DNA of 34,264 bases from Verrucomicrobiota bacterium (GTDB lineage Bacteria; Verrucomicrobiota; Verrucomicrobiae; Limisphaerales; UBA11358). Position numbers and translations under genes: made by a program. The notes under the pieces are model-generated. The model saw only the letters and a program-made list of their open reading frames with translations. It did not search any database and had not been told where the DNA came from. The DNA lies in the NCBI GenBank assembly GCA_014860005.1, contig JACZKP010000193.1, forward strand, positions 1-34,264, read 5' to 3'. Shown here piece by piece: positions 25,568 through 34,192 of the stretch; position 1 is the stretch's first letter, and each line of letters opens with the position of its first letter.

Positions 25568-26668
25568 TCATATCCGCGCGGCTTCCCACGCCAGCCCGTG
25601 CGCCTCGGCCACGGCCTTGTGGGTGAGTCGGCCGCCCATCACATTGATGCCGCCGATCAGAGCCGGCTGACGATGGCACGCTTCGGCCAATCCATGGTCC
25701 GCCAACGTCTCGACATAGCGGTACGTGACGTTGGTGAGCGCCTGTGTGGCCGTGCGCGCGTAGGCGCCGGGCATGTTCGCTACGCAGTAGTGCGTCACGC
25801 CCTCTTCCACAAATACCGGCTTATCGTGGGTGGTCGGGCGTGAGGTTTCCGCGCAGCCACCCTGATCAATAGCAATGTCCACCAGCACACTGCCGGGCCG
25901 CATGCGCCGCAGCATCTCGCGATTGATGAGTTTTGGCGCCTTCGCGCCGGGCACGAGCACCGCGCCGATGAGCAAATCCACGTCCGGCAACAAATCCATC
26001 AGATGCGCTTCGCTCGAATAAAGTGTGTGCGCCGTGTGCAGGGTGATATCGAGGAAGCGCATTCGCTCGAGGTCCACTTCCAGAATCGTCACGTCCGAGC
26101 CAAGGCCCTGGGCCATGCGCGCGGCATTGATGCCCGAAGCCCCACCGCCCAGCACGACGACTTTTCCGGGCAACACGCCCGGCACGCCGCCCAGCAACAC
26201 GCCACTGCCGCCACAATGTTTGGCCAGAAAGTACCCACCGACCAGCACGCTCATCCGTCCGGCGATTTCACTCATCGGTTCGAGCAACGGCAGCCGGCGG
26301 TTGACCTCGATGGTTTCGTAGGCGATGCCGGTCACGGCAGCTTTCATCAGTGCCTCGGTGAGCGGTTTGCTGGCGGCCAGATGAAGATACGTGAACAGCA
26401 GGTGCCCGGAGCGCAGCAGGCCATACTCCTCCGGCAACGGCTCCTTCACTTTCACGATGAGCTCGGCTTGCTCGAAGACCGTCGCGTGAGGCTCCACGAG
26501 TTTTGCCCCAGCCTGATGATATTCCGTGTCGGCATAACCCGCCCCCACACCGGCGCCGCGTTCGACCACAACCTGGTGTCCGCGCTTCTGGAGTTGATAA
26601 GCCGCCGACGGCAGCAACGCCACGCGGTACTCCTGGTTTTTGATTTCTTTGGGGACGCCAATGATCAT
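25568..26668 (-). CDS. ald: Alanine dehydrogenase
   Basis: A 366-aa NAD-dependent enzyme that interconverts L-alanine and pyruvate plus ammonia, close to the family's usual 370 aa. MIIGVPKEIKNQEYRVALLP is the classic N-terminus. Candidate catalytic residues are Lys75 (VKVKEP) and His96 (YLHLAAS), with Asp268 in DIAIDQGG. The Rossmann motif is VVLGGGASGINAA (about 172-183). VTHYCVANMPGAYARTAT near the C-terminus is also diagnostic. Its ATG overlaps the stop of the upstream BrkB-like gene (ATGA), an unusual pairing that implies coupled expression. Cytosolic. Confidence 0.96.
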   Translation of the reverse strand: MIIGVPKEIKNQEYRVALLPSAAYQLQKRGHQVVVERGAGVGAGYADTEYHQAGAKLVEPHATVFEQAELIVKVKEPLPEEYGLLRSGHLLFTYLHLAASKPLTEALMKAAVTGIAYETIEVNRRLPLLEPMSEIAGRMSVLVGGYFLAKHCGGSGVLLGGVPGVLPGKVVVLGGGASGINAARMAQGLGSDVTILEVDLERMRFLDITLHTAHTLYSSEAHLMDLLPDVDLLIGAVLVPGAKAPKLINREMLRRMRPGSVLVDIAIDQGGCAETSRPTTHDKPVFVEEGVTHYCVANMPGAYARTATQALTNVTYRYVETLADHGLAEACHRQPALIGGINVMGGRLTHKAVAEAHGLAWEAARI

Positions 26669-28608
26669 AACGGAAATGTTTGTTTGTCGTCGGTTGAAGC
26701 CTGCGCCGTCGCCGGGCCGGACTGCGGCTCCACGCCTGCGGGTCGGGACTTGGCAGGATTGGCCGGTTGCATTGCCGGTCCTGCCTCAACGTCTTTCGCG
26801 ACGGCTGCTCTGTCTGCGGGGGCGGCGGTGCGGGTGTTGTATTTCTGCAACACTGGAGTCTCGACGCCTTCGGTTCGTGCGCTTAAATCGGTGGCTGTGG
26901 TTGCGGATTTAAGATCTTTCTGCTCGTGGGCGGGTGCCGCAAGTGCGAGCCGCGCCTGGGAACGATTGACCAGTGCAAGCACCGTGACCGCCGCGGCCGC
27001 TTGTTTTTCCGCCTCCTGGATGCGCGCGAATTCACCAAAGACTTCGTCGCGCGCCGGTTCATCGCGGGGGGACAGCTCCTGGCCACTGGTGGCGCGCATG
27101 GCCAGCAGGACTTCGTGGCAACTGATGGTCTCCAGCGGGCGGGCGGGCGCGTAGGCCGTCTCCGAACCGACCACTTCCACCACCAGTTTCGCAGCCACCA
27201 GCGTCTTCATCACCTGCTGCGCCAGGCGCGAGGGCACGCCGAGTTCATCGGTAATCTCCCCAAGCGTCGGCGGGCCGTGGCCCCGTTGAAACCACTGGCC
27301 GATGCAGGTGATGAGGCGCAGGGCCACGAATTCACGTCCGCGCTGGTTTACGGTTTCGGCCTGTTTCTCCTGGAGATAGGCGCGGCGGTTCTGAAAGGTG
27401 TAGCTGACCTGCGCGCCGAACAACAGAATCAGCCACGAGAAATACAGGCCGATGAGGAACACCGGCACCGCGCTCAACGGACCGTAGATCTTGCCGGCGG
27501 TGACGACTTTGGAAGCGAAGAGCACGTTGAACTGGCTGTTGAGGTTCCAGAGCAAACTGCCCACCAAGCCACCGACCAACGCGGCCTGCCATACCACGCG
27601 GGTGTTGGGCATGAGCATGTAAACCAGCATGAATGTGGCGGTCAGGATGAGCAATGGCGCCAAGTACGAACTTGCCCCAATCAACGTGCTGCCAATGAAC
27701 GGCACCCAGTGTTGCATCCACTCCTGCGCTGCGTCGAGTTTGCCGCCGATCGTTAGACCGATGGCCAGCAGCATCAGCATCGGTCCCAGGGTGATGGTGG
27801 CCCAGTACTGGACCACGCGTGCCAGCCAGGCGCGCCCCCGGGGTACGCCCCAGATGTCGTTGAAGGTTGCCTCAATGTTGCTGAGCAGGCCAATGGCGAT
27901 GAAGATCAAGAACACGGTGCCGGTGAGGCCGAGCGCGCCACTGTGAATGTTGCCGATGAAAGATTGAATCTGGCTGACCACCCGGTCGTTGGAACGCAAC
28001 AGCAACAAGTCATCCACCATGGCGGTCATGAGTTCGGCCCGACGGCTTTCGCTGGCTTCGAGCAGACCCTCCACGCTGGCGCGAATCTGCAGTGACACCC
28101 GCTCGCGTGCTTCCTGGAGCAGCCGGTTCTCCGCCTCGTCCGTTCCCGCGGCGGGCACGATGCGGTCCACCAGCTCGCCGAGATAGCGGGTTTGATCGGC
28201 CCCCTCGCTTTGCAGAATGAGCGGCAGAATCTCCACCACCGCCCGCGTGGCATCCGCTTTTTCTTCACCACCGACCGGGAGCAAATCGAGTTGGGGCGCA
28301 ACCTGGTTCACGAGGTTGCGGATCAACTCGGCGGCCTGCTGTTCGCTACTCTTGAGCAGACCGGTTGAAACGCCCAGTCCGACGGCGAGCATGGGGATCA
28401 ACGCCAGCAGCGTGGTGTAGGCCAGTGCGGAAGCGCGCACCGGACAGCGATTGCGCACGAAGCTGCGCCCCACCAAAATCCAGAAATGCACGAACTTCTG
28501 CAGCCGCGAGAGCCTCGCCTCACCGGCCAAGGCGAGTTTGCGATCATCAATGAACGCTTCGGCCTGCTCGAACAGCGATTTGAAGAGGCCTGGTGGTTTT
28601 TTCGGCAT
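26665..28608 (-). CDS. YihY/BrkB family membrane protein with winged-helix tail
   Basis: A 647-aa protein. The N-terminal half is the YihY/BrkB (formerly called ribonuclease BN) membrane domain with about six helices: RASALAYTTLLALIPMLAVG, then a long periplasmic-type insert, then LLSNIEATFNDIWGVPRGRA, GGLVGSLLWNLNSQFNVLFA and GPLSAVPVFLIGLYFSWLIL. A soluble region follows that looks like a winged helix of the Rrf2 type (PTLGEITDELGVPSRLAQQV), and the last 130 residues are Ala/Pro-rich and disordered. The function of the family is not settled. The start at 28608 (MPKKPPG) is chosen over an in-frame start at 28629. The stop overlaps the ald start. Confidence 0.85.
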   Translation of the reverse strand: MPKKPPGLFKSLFEQAEAFIDDRKLALAGEARLSRLQKFVHFWILVGRSFVRNRCPVRASALAYTTLLALIPMLAVGLGVSTGLLKSSEQQAAELIRNLVNQVAPQLDLLPVGGEEKADATRAVVEILPLILQSEGADQTRYLGELVDRIVPAAGTDEAENRLLQEARERVSLQIRASVEGLLEASESRRAELMTAMVDDLLLLRSNDRVVSQIQSFIGNIHSGALGLTGTVFLIFIAIGLLSNIEATFNDIWGVPRGRAWLARVVQYWATITLGPMLMLLAIGLTIGGKLDAAQEWMQHWVPFIGSTLIGASSYLAPLLILTATFMLVYMLMPNTRVVWQAALVGGLVGSLLWNLNSQFNVLFASKVVTAGKIYGPLSAVPVFLIGLYFSWLILLFGAQVSYTFQNRRAYLQEKQAETVNQRGREFVALRLITCIGQWFQRGHGPPTLGEITDELGVPSRLAQQVMKTLVAAKLVVEVVGSETAYAPARPLETISCHEVLLAMRATSGQELSPRDEPARDEVFGEFARIQEAEKQAAAAVTVLALVNRSQARLALAAPAHEQKDLKSATTATDLSARTEGVETPVLQKYNTRTAAPADRAAVAKDVEAGPAMQPANPAKSRPAGVEPQSGPATAQASTDDKQTFPL

Positions 28609-28650
28609 ACGGCAACCCCAAGCTAACAAAGCGGAGTTTCATTACAAGCG

Positions 28651-28885
28651 TTACGCGACCGTGTAGATCGCCGCACACCCGGGAGAACAACCAAACTGGA
28701 CATACCAAGTGTTGTTGCGCCGGTTGCGCGGCAACAAACCGGTGACGGAATCGCGCCGCTGCAAGTAAGCCTGTAAAACCCGGTGGCTGCGCTGGAGGGC
28801 TTCCTGCGCCTGGAGGCCGGGCGGTGTTTGTGTCCTGCAAACTCACGATGGCCAGCGCCGCGGCAATGTGGAAAACTTGGCGCAT
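28651..28885 (-). pseudogene. Decayed N-terminal gene fragment (six-hairpin glycosidase-like?)
   Basis: A minus-strand ATG at 28885 begins a signal-peptide-like MRQVFHIAAALAIVSLQDTN. A one-base frameshift near 28816-28821 then joins it to GLQAQEALQRSHRVLQAYLQ, RRDSVTGLLPRN and TWYVQ, ending at 28651. The string AYLxxRDxxTGLLPR followed by WYVQ resembles the N-terminus of large secreted proteins in this phylum that continue with NCAADLYP. Here the DNA still reads GCAAIYT, as if a few bases were lost. All after this is missing. I cannot name the parent gene with certainty; it could also be a short random frame, but the hydrophobic leader and motif agree. Confidence 0.5.
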
Positions 28886-31220
28886 GTTAAACTCTCAACG
28901 AGTCCTGCGAGGCTGGCTGGGGGCAATGCTCCTAGGCGGCATGCTCGGAGGCGTGACGCCACGCCTCGCAGCCCAAGCCAACCAGACGGTGTATGCCGAC
29001 TCACTCCAGAACGGGTGGGAGAACTGGAGTTGGGCCACGGTGAATCTGGCCAACCCGTCGCCCGTCCGCAGCGGCTCAAGTTCCATCAGCGTTTCCTCGC
29101 AGAATTGGCAGGCGCTTTATCTGCACCACGCCGCGCAGGCGGGTTCGGCCTTCACCAATCTTGGTTTCTGGATCAACGGCGGCGCCAGCGGCGGACAGAT
29201 CGTGCAGGTTCAAGCCATGCGCAACGGCGTCGCACAGAATCCGATGGTGCTCACGCCACTTCCCGTGAATTCCTGGCGGCAGGAAACCATTTCGCTCGCG
29301 TCGCTTGGCGTCGCCAGCGCCACGGACTTTGATGGCTTCTGGCTTCAGGTTCAGAACTCGGGCCTCGCGCCGACCTTTTACGTGGACGACATCTCCTTGA
29401 TTTCCGCCCCGGCCTCGCCTCCCGGCACCAGTGCGCCGGTCGCCATCACCGTCAATGCCGCGCTCAACCGGCGTCCCATCAATCCGATGATTTACGGTGT
29501 GGCGTTTGCCTCGGCGAGTCAATTGACGGAATTGAATTCGCCACTCAACCGCTCCGGCGGCAACGCCGAAACTCGTTACAACTGGCAGCTCAACGCGCGC
29601 AATCACGCCGCCGACTGGTATTTTCAAAGTCTGGCGGCAGCCTCGTCCATCCCCGGTGCGGCGACCGACGCGCACGTGACCGAGAGCAAGAACGGCGGCG
29701 CGGAGGCGATGTTGACCGTGCCGATGATTGGCTGGATGCCGAAACTGGGGCCGAATCGCGCACGGCTCTCCAGTTATTCCATCGCCAAGTATGGACCGCA
29801 AACGGACAACGACTGGCAATGGTTCCCGGACGCCGGCAATGGCATCAGCGTCACGAACAACACACCCATCACTTGGAACGACCCGACCGATGCACACTTT
29901 CTCACCAACTCGCTTTTCCAGCAGGCGTGGATTCGGCAGCTGACGAATCGGTGGGGGCTCTCCACCAACGGCGGCGTGCGTTACTACTGCATGGACAACG
30001 AGCACACGCTCTGGCACTCGACGCATCGCGACGTGCATCCCGTCGGCACGACGATGCGGGAGATTCGCGACAAGCTTTTCGACTATGGCGCGAAGGTGAA
30101 GGCGATTGATCCGCATGCCATCCTGCTGGCGCCGGAGGAATGGGGCTGGCCCGGTTATCTTTACAGCGGCTATGACTGGCAATGGGCGGGCAACCACAGC
30201 AACTGGAATCCCGCCAACTTCCCCGACCGCGGCACAAACGGCGGAATCGATTACGGTCCGTGGTTGTTAAATCAGGCGCGGCGATACGAACTGACCAATG
30301 GGCAGCGCCTGCTTGATGTGTTCACGCTTCATATCTATCCGCAAGGCGGCGAATTCGGTGACGACACCTCGACGGCCATGCAGCTTCGGCGCAATCATTC
30401 CACCCGCGCGCTTTGGGACACGAACTATCTCGATCAAACGTGGATTAACAGCATCATCAAACTCATCCCGCGCATGAAGGAATGGGTCGCTGCGTACTAT
30501 CCCGGCACCAAGATCGGCATCACGGAATACAACTGGGGCGCGGAAAACCACATCAACGGCGCGACGGCGCAGGCGGACATTTACGGCATCTTCGGTCGCG
30601 AGGGTTTGGATTACGCCACGCGCTGGACGACACCCGCTTCGAGCACGCCGACGTTCAAGGCGATGAAGCTGTATTGCAACTACGATGGGAACAAATCCAC
30701 CTATGGCGACACGAGCGTTTTCGCCGGCGGACCGAATCCCGACACCATCTCCACCTTCGCCGCGCAACGCTCGACGGATGGCGCGTTGACCATCATGGCC
30801 ATTAACAAACAAATCAGTTCCAATGCGCCGGTGAATGTGACGGTCACGAATTTTCTGTCAGCCGGCACCGCGCAGGTCTGGCAACTTACTGCCGCGAATG
30901 TAATCACCCGCCTGAGCGACCTTCCGGTCACGGGCGGCGCGTTCAGCAACACGCTCCCGGCGCAGAGCCTGACCCTGTTCGTGCTGCCGGGCGTCGCTCC
31001 GCCCACCCCGCCGGATTTGCGCGCGGCGATGATTACCTCCAGCAACACGTTCGCCTGCTGGCTCGACGGCGTCGCCGGTCAAAGTTACGCCATTCAGGCC
31101 AGCGGCGACTTTGAGACTTGGTCGGGCGTGCAGACCAACACGCTGGAGAGCAACTCGCTTCACGTCGTGTTGCCGCTCACGGGCGACGCCTGCTTCTATC
31201 GGGCGCAATGGCTGCCGTAA
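28884..31220 (+). CDS. Glycoside hydrolase family 44 endoglucanase-type enzyme
   Basis: A 778-aa secreted enzyme. After a signal peptide (about residues 1-31, ending RLAAQA), residues 33-175 form a beta-sandwich that looks like a carbohydrate-binding module (FYVDDISLIS at its end). The GH44 catalytic domain spans about 190-700: INPMIYGVAFA, RYNWQLNARNHAADWYF, the acid/base Glu373 in CMDNEHTLWHSTHRDVHP and the nucleophile Glu548 in IGITEYNWGAENH. GH44 enzymes cleave beta-1,4-glucans, xyloglucan or related hemicellulose with retention. The last 70 residues are a small domain ending RAQWLP, common at the end of verrucomicrobial secreted proteins. The Met at 28884 starts the signal peptide, overlapping the start of a decayed gene on the other strand. 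Confidence 0.9.
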   Translation: MLNSQRVLRGWLGAMLLGGMLGGVTPRLAAQANQTVYADSLQNGWENWSWATVNLANPSPVRSGSSSISVSSQNWQALYLHHAAQAGSAFTNLGFWINGGASGGQIVQVQAMRNGVAQNPMVLTPLPVNSWRQETISLASLGVASATDFDGFWLQVQNSGLAPTFYVDDISLISAPASPPGTSAPVAITVNAALNRRPINPMIYGVAFASASQLTELNSPLNRSGGNAETRYNWQLNARNHAADWYFQSLAAASSIPGAATDAHVTESKNGGAEAMLTVPMIGWMPKLGPNRARLSSYSIAKYGPQTDNDWQWFPDAGNGISVTNNTPITWNDPTDAHFLTNSLFQQAWIRQLTNRWGLSTNGGVRYYCMDNEHTLWHSTHRDVHPVGTTMREIRDKLFDYGAKVKAIDPHAILLAPEEWGWPGYLYSGYDWQWAGNHSNWNPANFPDRGTNGGIDYGPWLLNQARRYELTNGQRLLDVFTLHIYPQGGEFGDDTSTAMQLRRNHSTRALWDTNYLDQTWINSIIKLIPRMKEWVAAYYPGTKIGITEYNWGAENHINGATAQADIYGIFGREGLDYATRWTTPASSTPTFKAMKLYCNYDGNKSTYGDTSVFAGGPNPDTISTFAAQRSTDGALTIMAINKQISSNAPVNVTVTNFLSAGTAQVWQLTAANVITRLSDLPVTGGAFSNTLPAQSLTLFVLPGVAPPTPPDLRAAMITSSNTFACWLDGVAGQSYAIQASGDFETWSGVQTNTLESNSLHVVLPLTGDACFYRAQWLP

Positions 31221-31327
31221 GCATGACTTTCCATGGTCAGCTTCTGGCAGCAGGCCTAGCGAGGCGGTTGCTCAACTTGCGACCCGGCACTTTACAATTC
31301 CCCGCGCTGCCCGCTAAATAAGCACCC

Positions 31328-31531
31328 ATGGATTTCTTGAATACCGTATTGCTGGCGTTACTCGGCGTGGTGGTCATTGCCATCGGCGTCTGGGCGTTGC
31401 GGCATTGTTTCTCTCCCGAGGCCCGACTGGATAGACGTCGGCGTCGCAGCAACTCACGCGTCATTAGCAACGCCAAACGCCCCATGGTCCGCTTCAGCGT
31501 GCGCGCCCGCAAGAAGCAGAAGAAAGACTGA
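31328..31531 (+). CDS. Small single-pass membrane protein, hypothetical
   Basis: A 67-aa protein with one N-terminal hydrophobic helix (about residues 4-26, LNTVLLALLGVVVIAIGVWA) and a strongly basic cytosolic tail containing RLDRRRRRSNSR and ending RKKQKKD. No family recognised. The positive-inside pattern puts the C-terminus in the cytoplasm, where the basic tail could bind nucleic acid or lipid head groups, but that is speculation. It lies 107 bp after the GH44 gene on the same strand. The clean leader and the charge pattern favour a real gene. Confidence 0.6.
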   Translation: MDFLNTVLLALLGVVVIAIGVWALRHCFSPEARLDRRRRRSNSRVISNAKRPMVRFSVRARKKQKKD

Positions 31532-31587
31532 GCATCGGTTCAACACCCGCACGGAGACTTGGCAGCGCGTCAGGAAACTTGTTCACA

Positions 31588-31625
31588 GTGTAGCCGCCGA
31601 CGTGAGGAGGCGGAGTTTGCGCGAG
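31588..31625. repeat. Short GC-rich hairpin element
   Basis: The segment reads GTAGCCGCCGACGTGAGGAG then GCGGAGTTTGCGCGAG, with CCGCC and GGCGG able to pair around GACGTGAGGA. It resembles short dispersed intergenic repeats that I associate with verrucomicrobial genomes. No second copy is present in the window, so it is tentative. Confidence 0.3.
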
Positions 31626-31787
31626 AATTCCCATGCTTCATCCGCCTAGTTACCTCGTTGGTAGCCTCTGGCAAGAGCGGTTAAGCCGGCTGCGGGTGCC
31701 GGTTGCGCACAGAGCTTCCGCAACGCAAGCGAGTGATTGCTCAACCACCCTGGGTCAAGCAACCTTGCTCTGCATCAATGCCCCAGA

Positions 31788-32600
31788 TTACGGCTTGTCG
31801 TATTCGCCCAGGTTGCGAATCCAAATGTTGCGGAAGCGCGTCGGATTGCCGTGGTCCTGCAGGCTGATGGGCCCGCGCGGCGGATGCGGACGGTAAACGG
31901 GTACTTCGCGATGGGTTGAGCCGCCGATGAATTCCTTCTTGTTGTGCAACACAATGCCGTTGAGGATCACCGTCACACTGGCGGGCTTGATGAGTTTCTT
32001 GTTTTCATCCCAGCGCGGCGCTTCAAAGACGATGTCGTAGGCCTGCCATTCGCCGGGTTTCTTCGGTGCCGTGGCCAGCGGCGGAAACTGGCCGTACATT
32101 GACCCAAGCTGCCCGTCCGTGTAAGTGGGATTGTTGTAGGAATCGAGAATCTGCACCTCATAACGTCCGCAAAGATAAATACCGCTGTTGCCGCGGCCCT
32201 GGCTGCTGCCCTCGACTTTGACGGGCGTGGCAAATTCCAGGTGCAGTTGAAAATCACCGAACTCGTCGCGCGTGCGAATGCTGCCTGAGTCCTTCACCAC
32301 CTCCATGTAACCGTTCTCCACCTTCCAGCCGGCGGCGCCTTTGTCGCTCCGCCACTTGGAAAGGTCCTTGCCGTCGAACAGGACGATGGCGTCCGAGGGC
32401 GGGGGCGCGTTGTGACTGAAGGTTTCGCCCGGTGTCACCAGCGGCGGCACGGGACGGTCCGGATCATGCACGTGCCATTTCTGGCCGGGCAGAATCGCTG
32501 TGTCCTTGTAGCCGGGCTTTTCCTGGGCACAGGACGTGGAGATGGAAGTGACAAAAACCGCGCTCACCAGCGCGGCCAGGACGGATGCATTCTTGCGCAT
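31788..32600 (-). CDS. DUF1080 (3-keto-disaccharide hydrolase-type) lipoprotein
   Basis: A 270-aa protein with a lipobox-like end of the signal sequence (TSISTSC, Cys24), so probably an envelope lipoprotein. It belongs to the DUF1080 family: DAIVLFDGKDLSKWRSD, then GWKVENGYMEV, GNSGIYLCGRYEVQILDS, GQLGSMYG and the C-terminal PRGPISLQDHGNPTRFRNIW. The domain is a concanavalin-like beta-sandwich. Some members hydrolyse 3-keto-glycosides, and the family is strongly expanded in Planctomycetota and Verrucomicrobiota. It is divergent from the uracil-DNA glycosylase gene, with 121 bp between starts. Substrate here is unknown. Confidence 0.9.
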   Translation of the reverse strand: MRKNASVLAALVSAVFVTSISTSCAQEKPGYKDTAILPGQKWHVHDPDRPVPPLVTPGETFSHNAPPPSDAIVLFDGKDLSKWRSDKGAAGWKVENGYMEVVKDSGSIRTRDEFGDFQLHLEFATPVKVEGSSQGRGNSGIYLCGRYEVQILDSYNNPTYTDGQLGSMYGQFPPLATAPKKPGEWQAYDIVFEAPRWDENKKLIKPASVTVILNGIVLHNKKEFIGGSTHREVPVYRPHPPRGPISLQDHGNPTRFRNIWIRNLGEYDKP

Positions 32601-32721
32601 GGCTGAAATTCAGCAAAGCCGGGGCAAAAAAGCAACTGGCAAAAATGCAGGCGCGCAAACCGCTCTACCCCCGGGCCAATTATTTTCGTGCGCCGGCCTC
32701 GCCTGCGGCTACGATGCCTGC

Positions 32722-33612
32722 ATGTCATCCGCCTGCGACGCACTCCTCGACGCCACCATCCGGCATCTCGAAGATTTGCAGGCCGGCGGCGTGCGCCACG
32801 TCGCCGTCTCGCCCGATACTCTGAAGGCTCTGGCACAGCCCGCTCCGCGTGGTGTTCAGCCATCGCTCGCCGCCGTTCCCGCTCAAGTCCGCCAACCTCA
32901 GCCTGTGAGCCTCACGCCGGGCACCGAACCACCTCTGCCGCTGGCCCAGCCGATTGAACCGGTCAATGTCGTACCCGTGCTGAGTCCGGAAGCCAAAGCC
33001 GCCGCGTTCGCCGCGTTGCGCGAGCGGGCGCTGGCCTGTGTCAAATGCCAACACCTGGCCTCCTCGCGCAAGAACGTCGTGTTCGGCGTCGGGAACATCA
33101 ACGCGGAGTTGATGTATGTGGGCGAAGCGCCGGGTGCGGAAGAGGACGAGCAAGGCGAACCCTTCGTCGGCAAGGCCGGGCAGTTGCTCACGAAAATCAT
33201 TGAGACGATGGGCCTCCAGCGCGGCGACGTTTACATCGGCAACATTTTGAAATGCCGCCCCGACACGCCGGGCCAGAGCGCTGGCAATCGCAAGCCGACT
33301 CCCGAAGAAATGCAAACCTGCATTCCGTATCTGCACGAACAGATAGATTTGATTCAACCCAAGGTCCTCGTCGCCCTTGGCGCAACGGCGGTGGAAGGAT
33401 TGCTGGGCAAAACCATCGGCATCACGAAACTGCGCGGCAACTGGAAGACCTATCGCGGCATCCCGCTCATGCCCACGTATCATCCGGCGTATCTGTTGCG
33501 CAACCTGGCCCTGCACACCAAACGCGAACTCTGGGAGGACATGCTGCAAGTGATGGAGAAGCTCGCGATGCCGATTAGCGAGAAGCAGCGGCGGTTTTTC
33601 CTCAAGGGCTGA
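32722..33612 (+). CDS. Family 4 uracil-DNA glycosylase
   Basis: A 296-aa DNA repair enzyme that removes uracil from DNA. The catalytic/uracil-binding region GEAPGAEEDEQGEPFVGKAG (residues 134-153) and the C-terminal PTYHPAYLLRN are hallmarks of family 4 (Udg4). Four cysteines at 106, 109 (CVKC), 178 (LKCRP) and 200 match the positions of the [4Fe-4S] ligands. About 100 residues precede the glycosylase domain, with a Pro/Gln-rich linker; this N-terminal extension is longer than in thermophile enzymes. The ATG at 32722 was chosen because the frame upstream overlaps the divergent DUF1080 gene. Cytosolic. Confidence 0.92.
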   Translation: MSSACDALLDATIRHLEDLQAGGVRHVAVSPDTLKALAQPAPRGVQPSLAAVPAQVRQPQPVSLTPGTEPPLPLAQPIEPVNVVPVLSPEAKAAAFAALRERALACVKCQHLASSRKNVVFGVGNINAELMYVGEAPGAEEDEQGEPFVGKAGQLLTKIIETMGLQRGDVYIGNILKCRPDTPGQSAGNRKPTPEEMQTCIPYLHEQIDLIQPKVLVALGATAVEGLLGKTIGITKLRGNWKTYRGIPLMPTYHPAYLLRNLALHTKRELWEDMLQVMEKLAMPISEKQRRFFLKG

Positions 33613-33629
33613 ATCGTGTTTCTTGGCTC

Positions 33630-33785
33630 GCCCTCATCCTGACCTTCTCCCCCGGGGAGAAGGAACAGCGATCGTCCGTCTCATTTTGGCCCAGAACCAT
33701 CCGGCCAATCCAGTCGCACGACATTTCAAACCAGCGGCGAGCGATCCTCCTTCTCCTTGGGGAGAAGGCTGGGAGGAGGGAGGGC
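33630..33785. repeat. REPIN-like element with imperfect terminal inverted repeats
   Basis: The left end (33630-33664) reads GCCCTCATCCTGACCTTCTC then CCCCGGGGAGAAGGA. The right end (33747-33785) is its imperfect inverse complement, CTCCTTCTCCTTGGGGAGAA then GGCTGGGAGGAGGGAGGGC. Each end also folds on itself through CTTCTCC/GGAGAAG. About 80 bp lie between. This is the design of a paired REP element (REPIN) or small non-autonomous mobile element. No transposase is in the window. Confidence 0.7.
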
Positions 33786-34163
33786 GTTCGAGAAACAACC
33801 AGCCGGAGAATATTGCTCTTTCATTTTACGCACCATTCCCCATAGCTGCTGCTGCCCCGAACGAAAATTCGGGTGCGGTTTCTCAGTTCGTTCGGAGACA
33901 AACGTGTCGATGTACTCTTCGAGAATCTTTATCTCTTTGATCAACTTATCAATCTGCCGTCGAATTTCGGGAAACTCTTGGTCAAAATCGAACTCTTGGA
34001 CGCGACTAGCAAAATGTGAGGCTTGAATAAGCGGGAGGCGATACTCAATCACAGAAGAGAAAATGTGACCCCAAAACATTAGCGACTCGCACAAAAGATC
34101 ACTTTGAGGTGAAATTTTGATTGATGTCGGGGCGGAAACAAAAGGAGACGGCTGCGAGTTCAA
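33726..34163 (-). CDS. Hypothetical protein running into a repeat
   Basis: A 145-aa frame from a TTG at 34163; an ATG at 34079 is an alternative. The middle looks coding, with charged helix-like segments RVQEFDFDQEFPEIRRQIDK and IKEIKILEEYIDTFVSE that could form a coiled coil, and base composition is more AT-rich than neighbouring genes. The last 20 residues (ending PKEKEDRSPLV) are encoded by the right end of the palindromic repeat, so the original C-terminus may have been replaced when the element inserted. No family recognised. Start and status are uncertain. Confidence 0.4.
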   Translation of the reverse strand: MNSQPSPFVSAPTSIKISPQSDLLCESLMFWGHIFSSVIEYRLPLIQASHFASRVQEFDFDQEFPEIRRQIDKLIKEIKILEEYIDTFVSERTEKPHPNFRSGQQQLWGMVRKMKEQYSPAGCFSNALPPPSLLPKEKEDRSPLV

Positions 34164-34192
34164 AAGGAGACAAGCGATGGGGCTGTGTTATG

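Noticed and set aside
26003..27154. Long plus-strand open frame (383 aa) opposite ald and the brkB tail
   Set aside because: It lies antisense to two well-supported genes, has no family motif, and its His/Arg/Gln-rich composition is typical of a reverse-strand shadow in GC-rich DNA.
28547..28885. The 112-aa minus-strand frame read as one intact gene
   Set aside because: After the leader its sequence loses all motif similarity, while the neighbouring frame carries the AYLxxRDxxTGLLPR pattern; a frameshifted remnant explains it better.
29076..30197. Minus-strand frame (373 aa) opposite the GH44 gene
   Set aside because: Antisense to a gene with clear GH44 catalytic motifs; Arg/Val-rich shadow frame.
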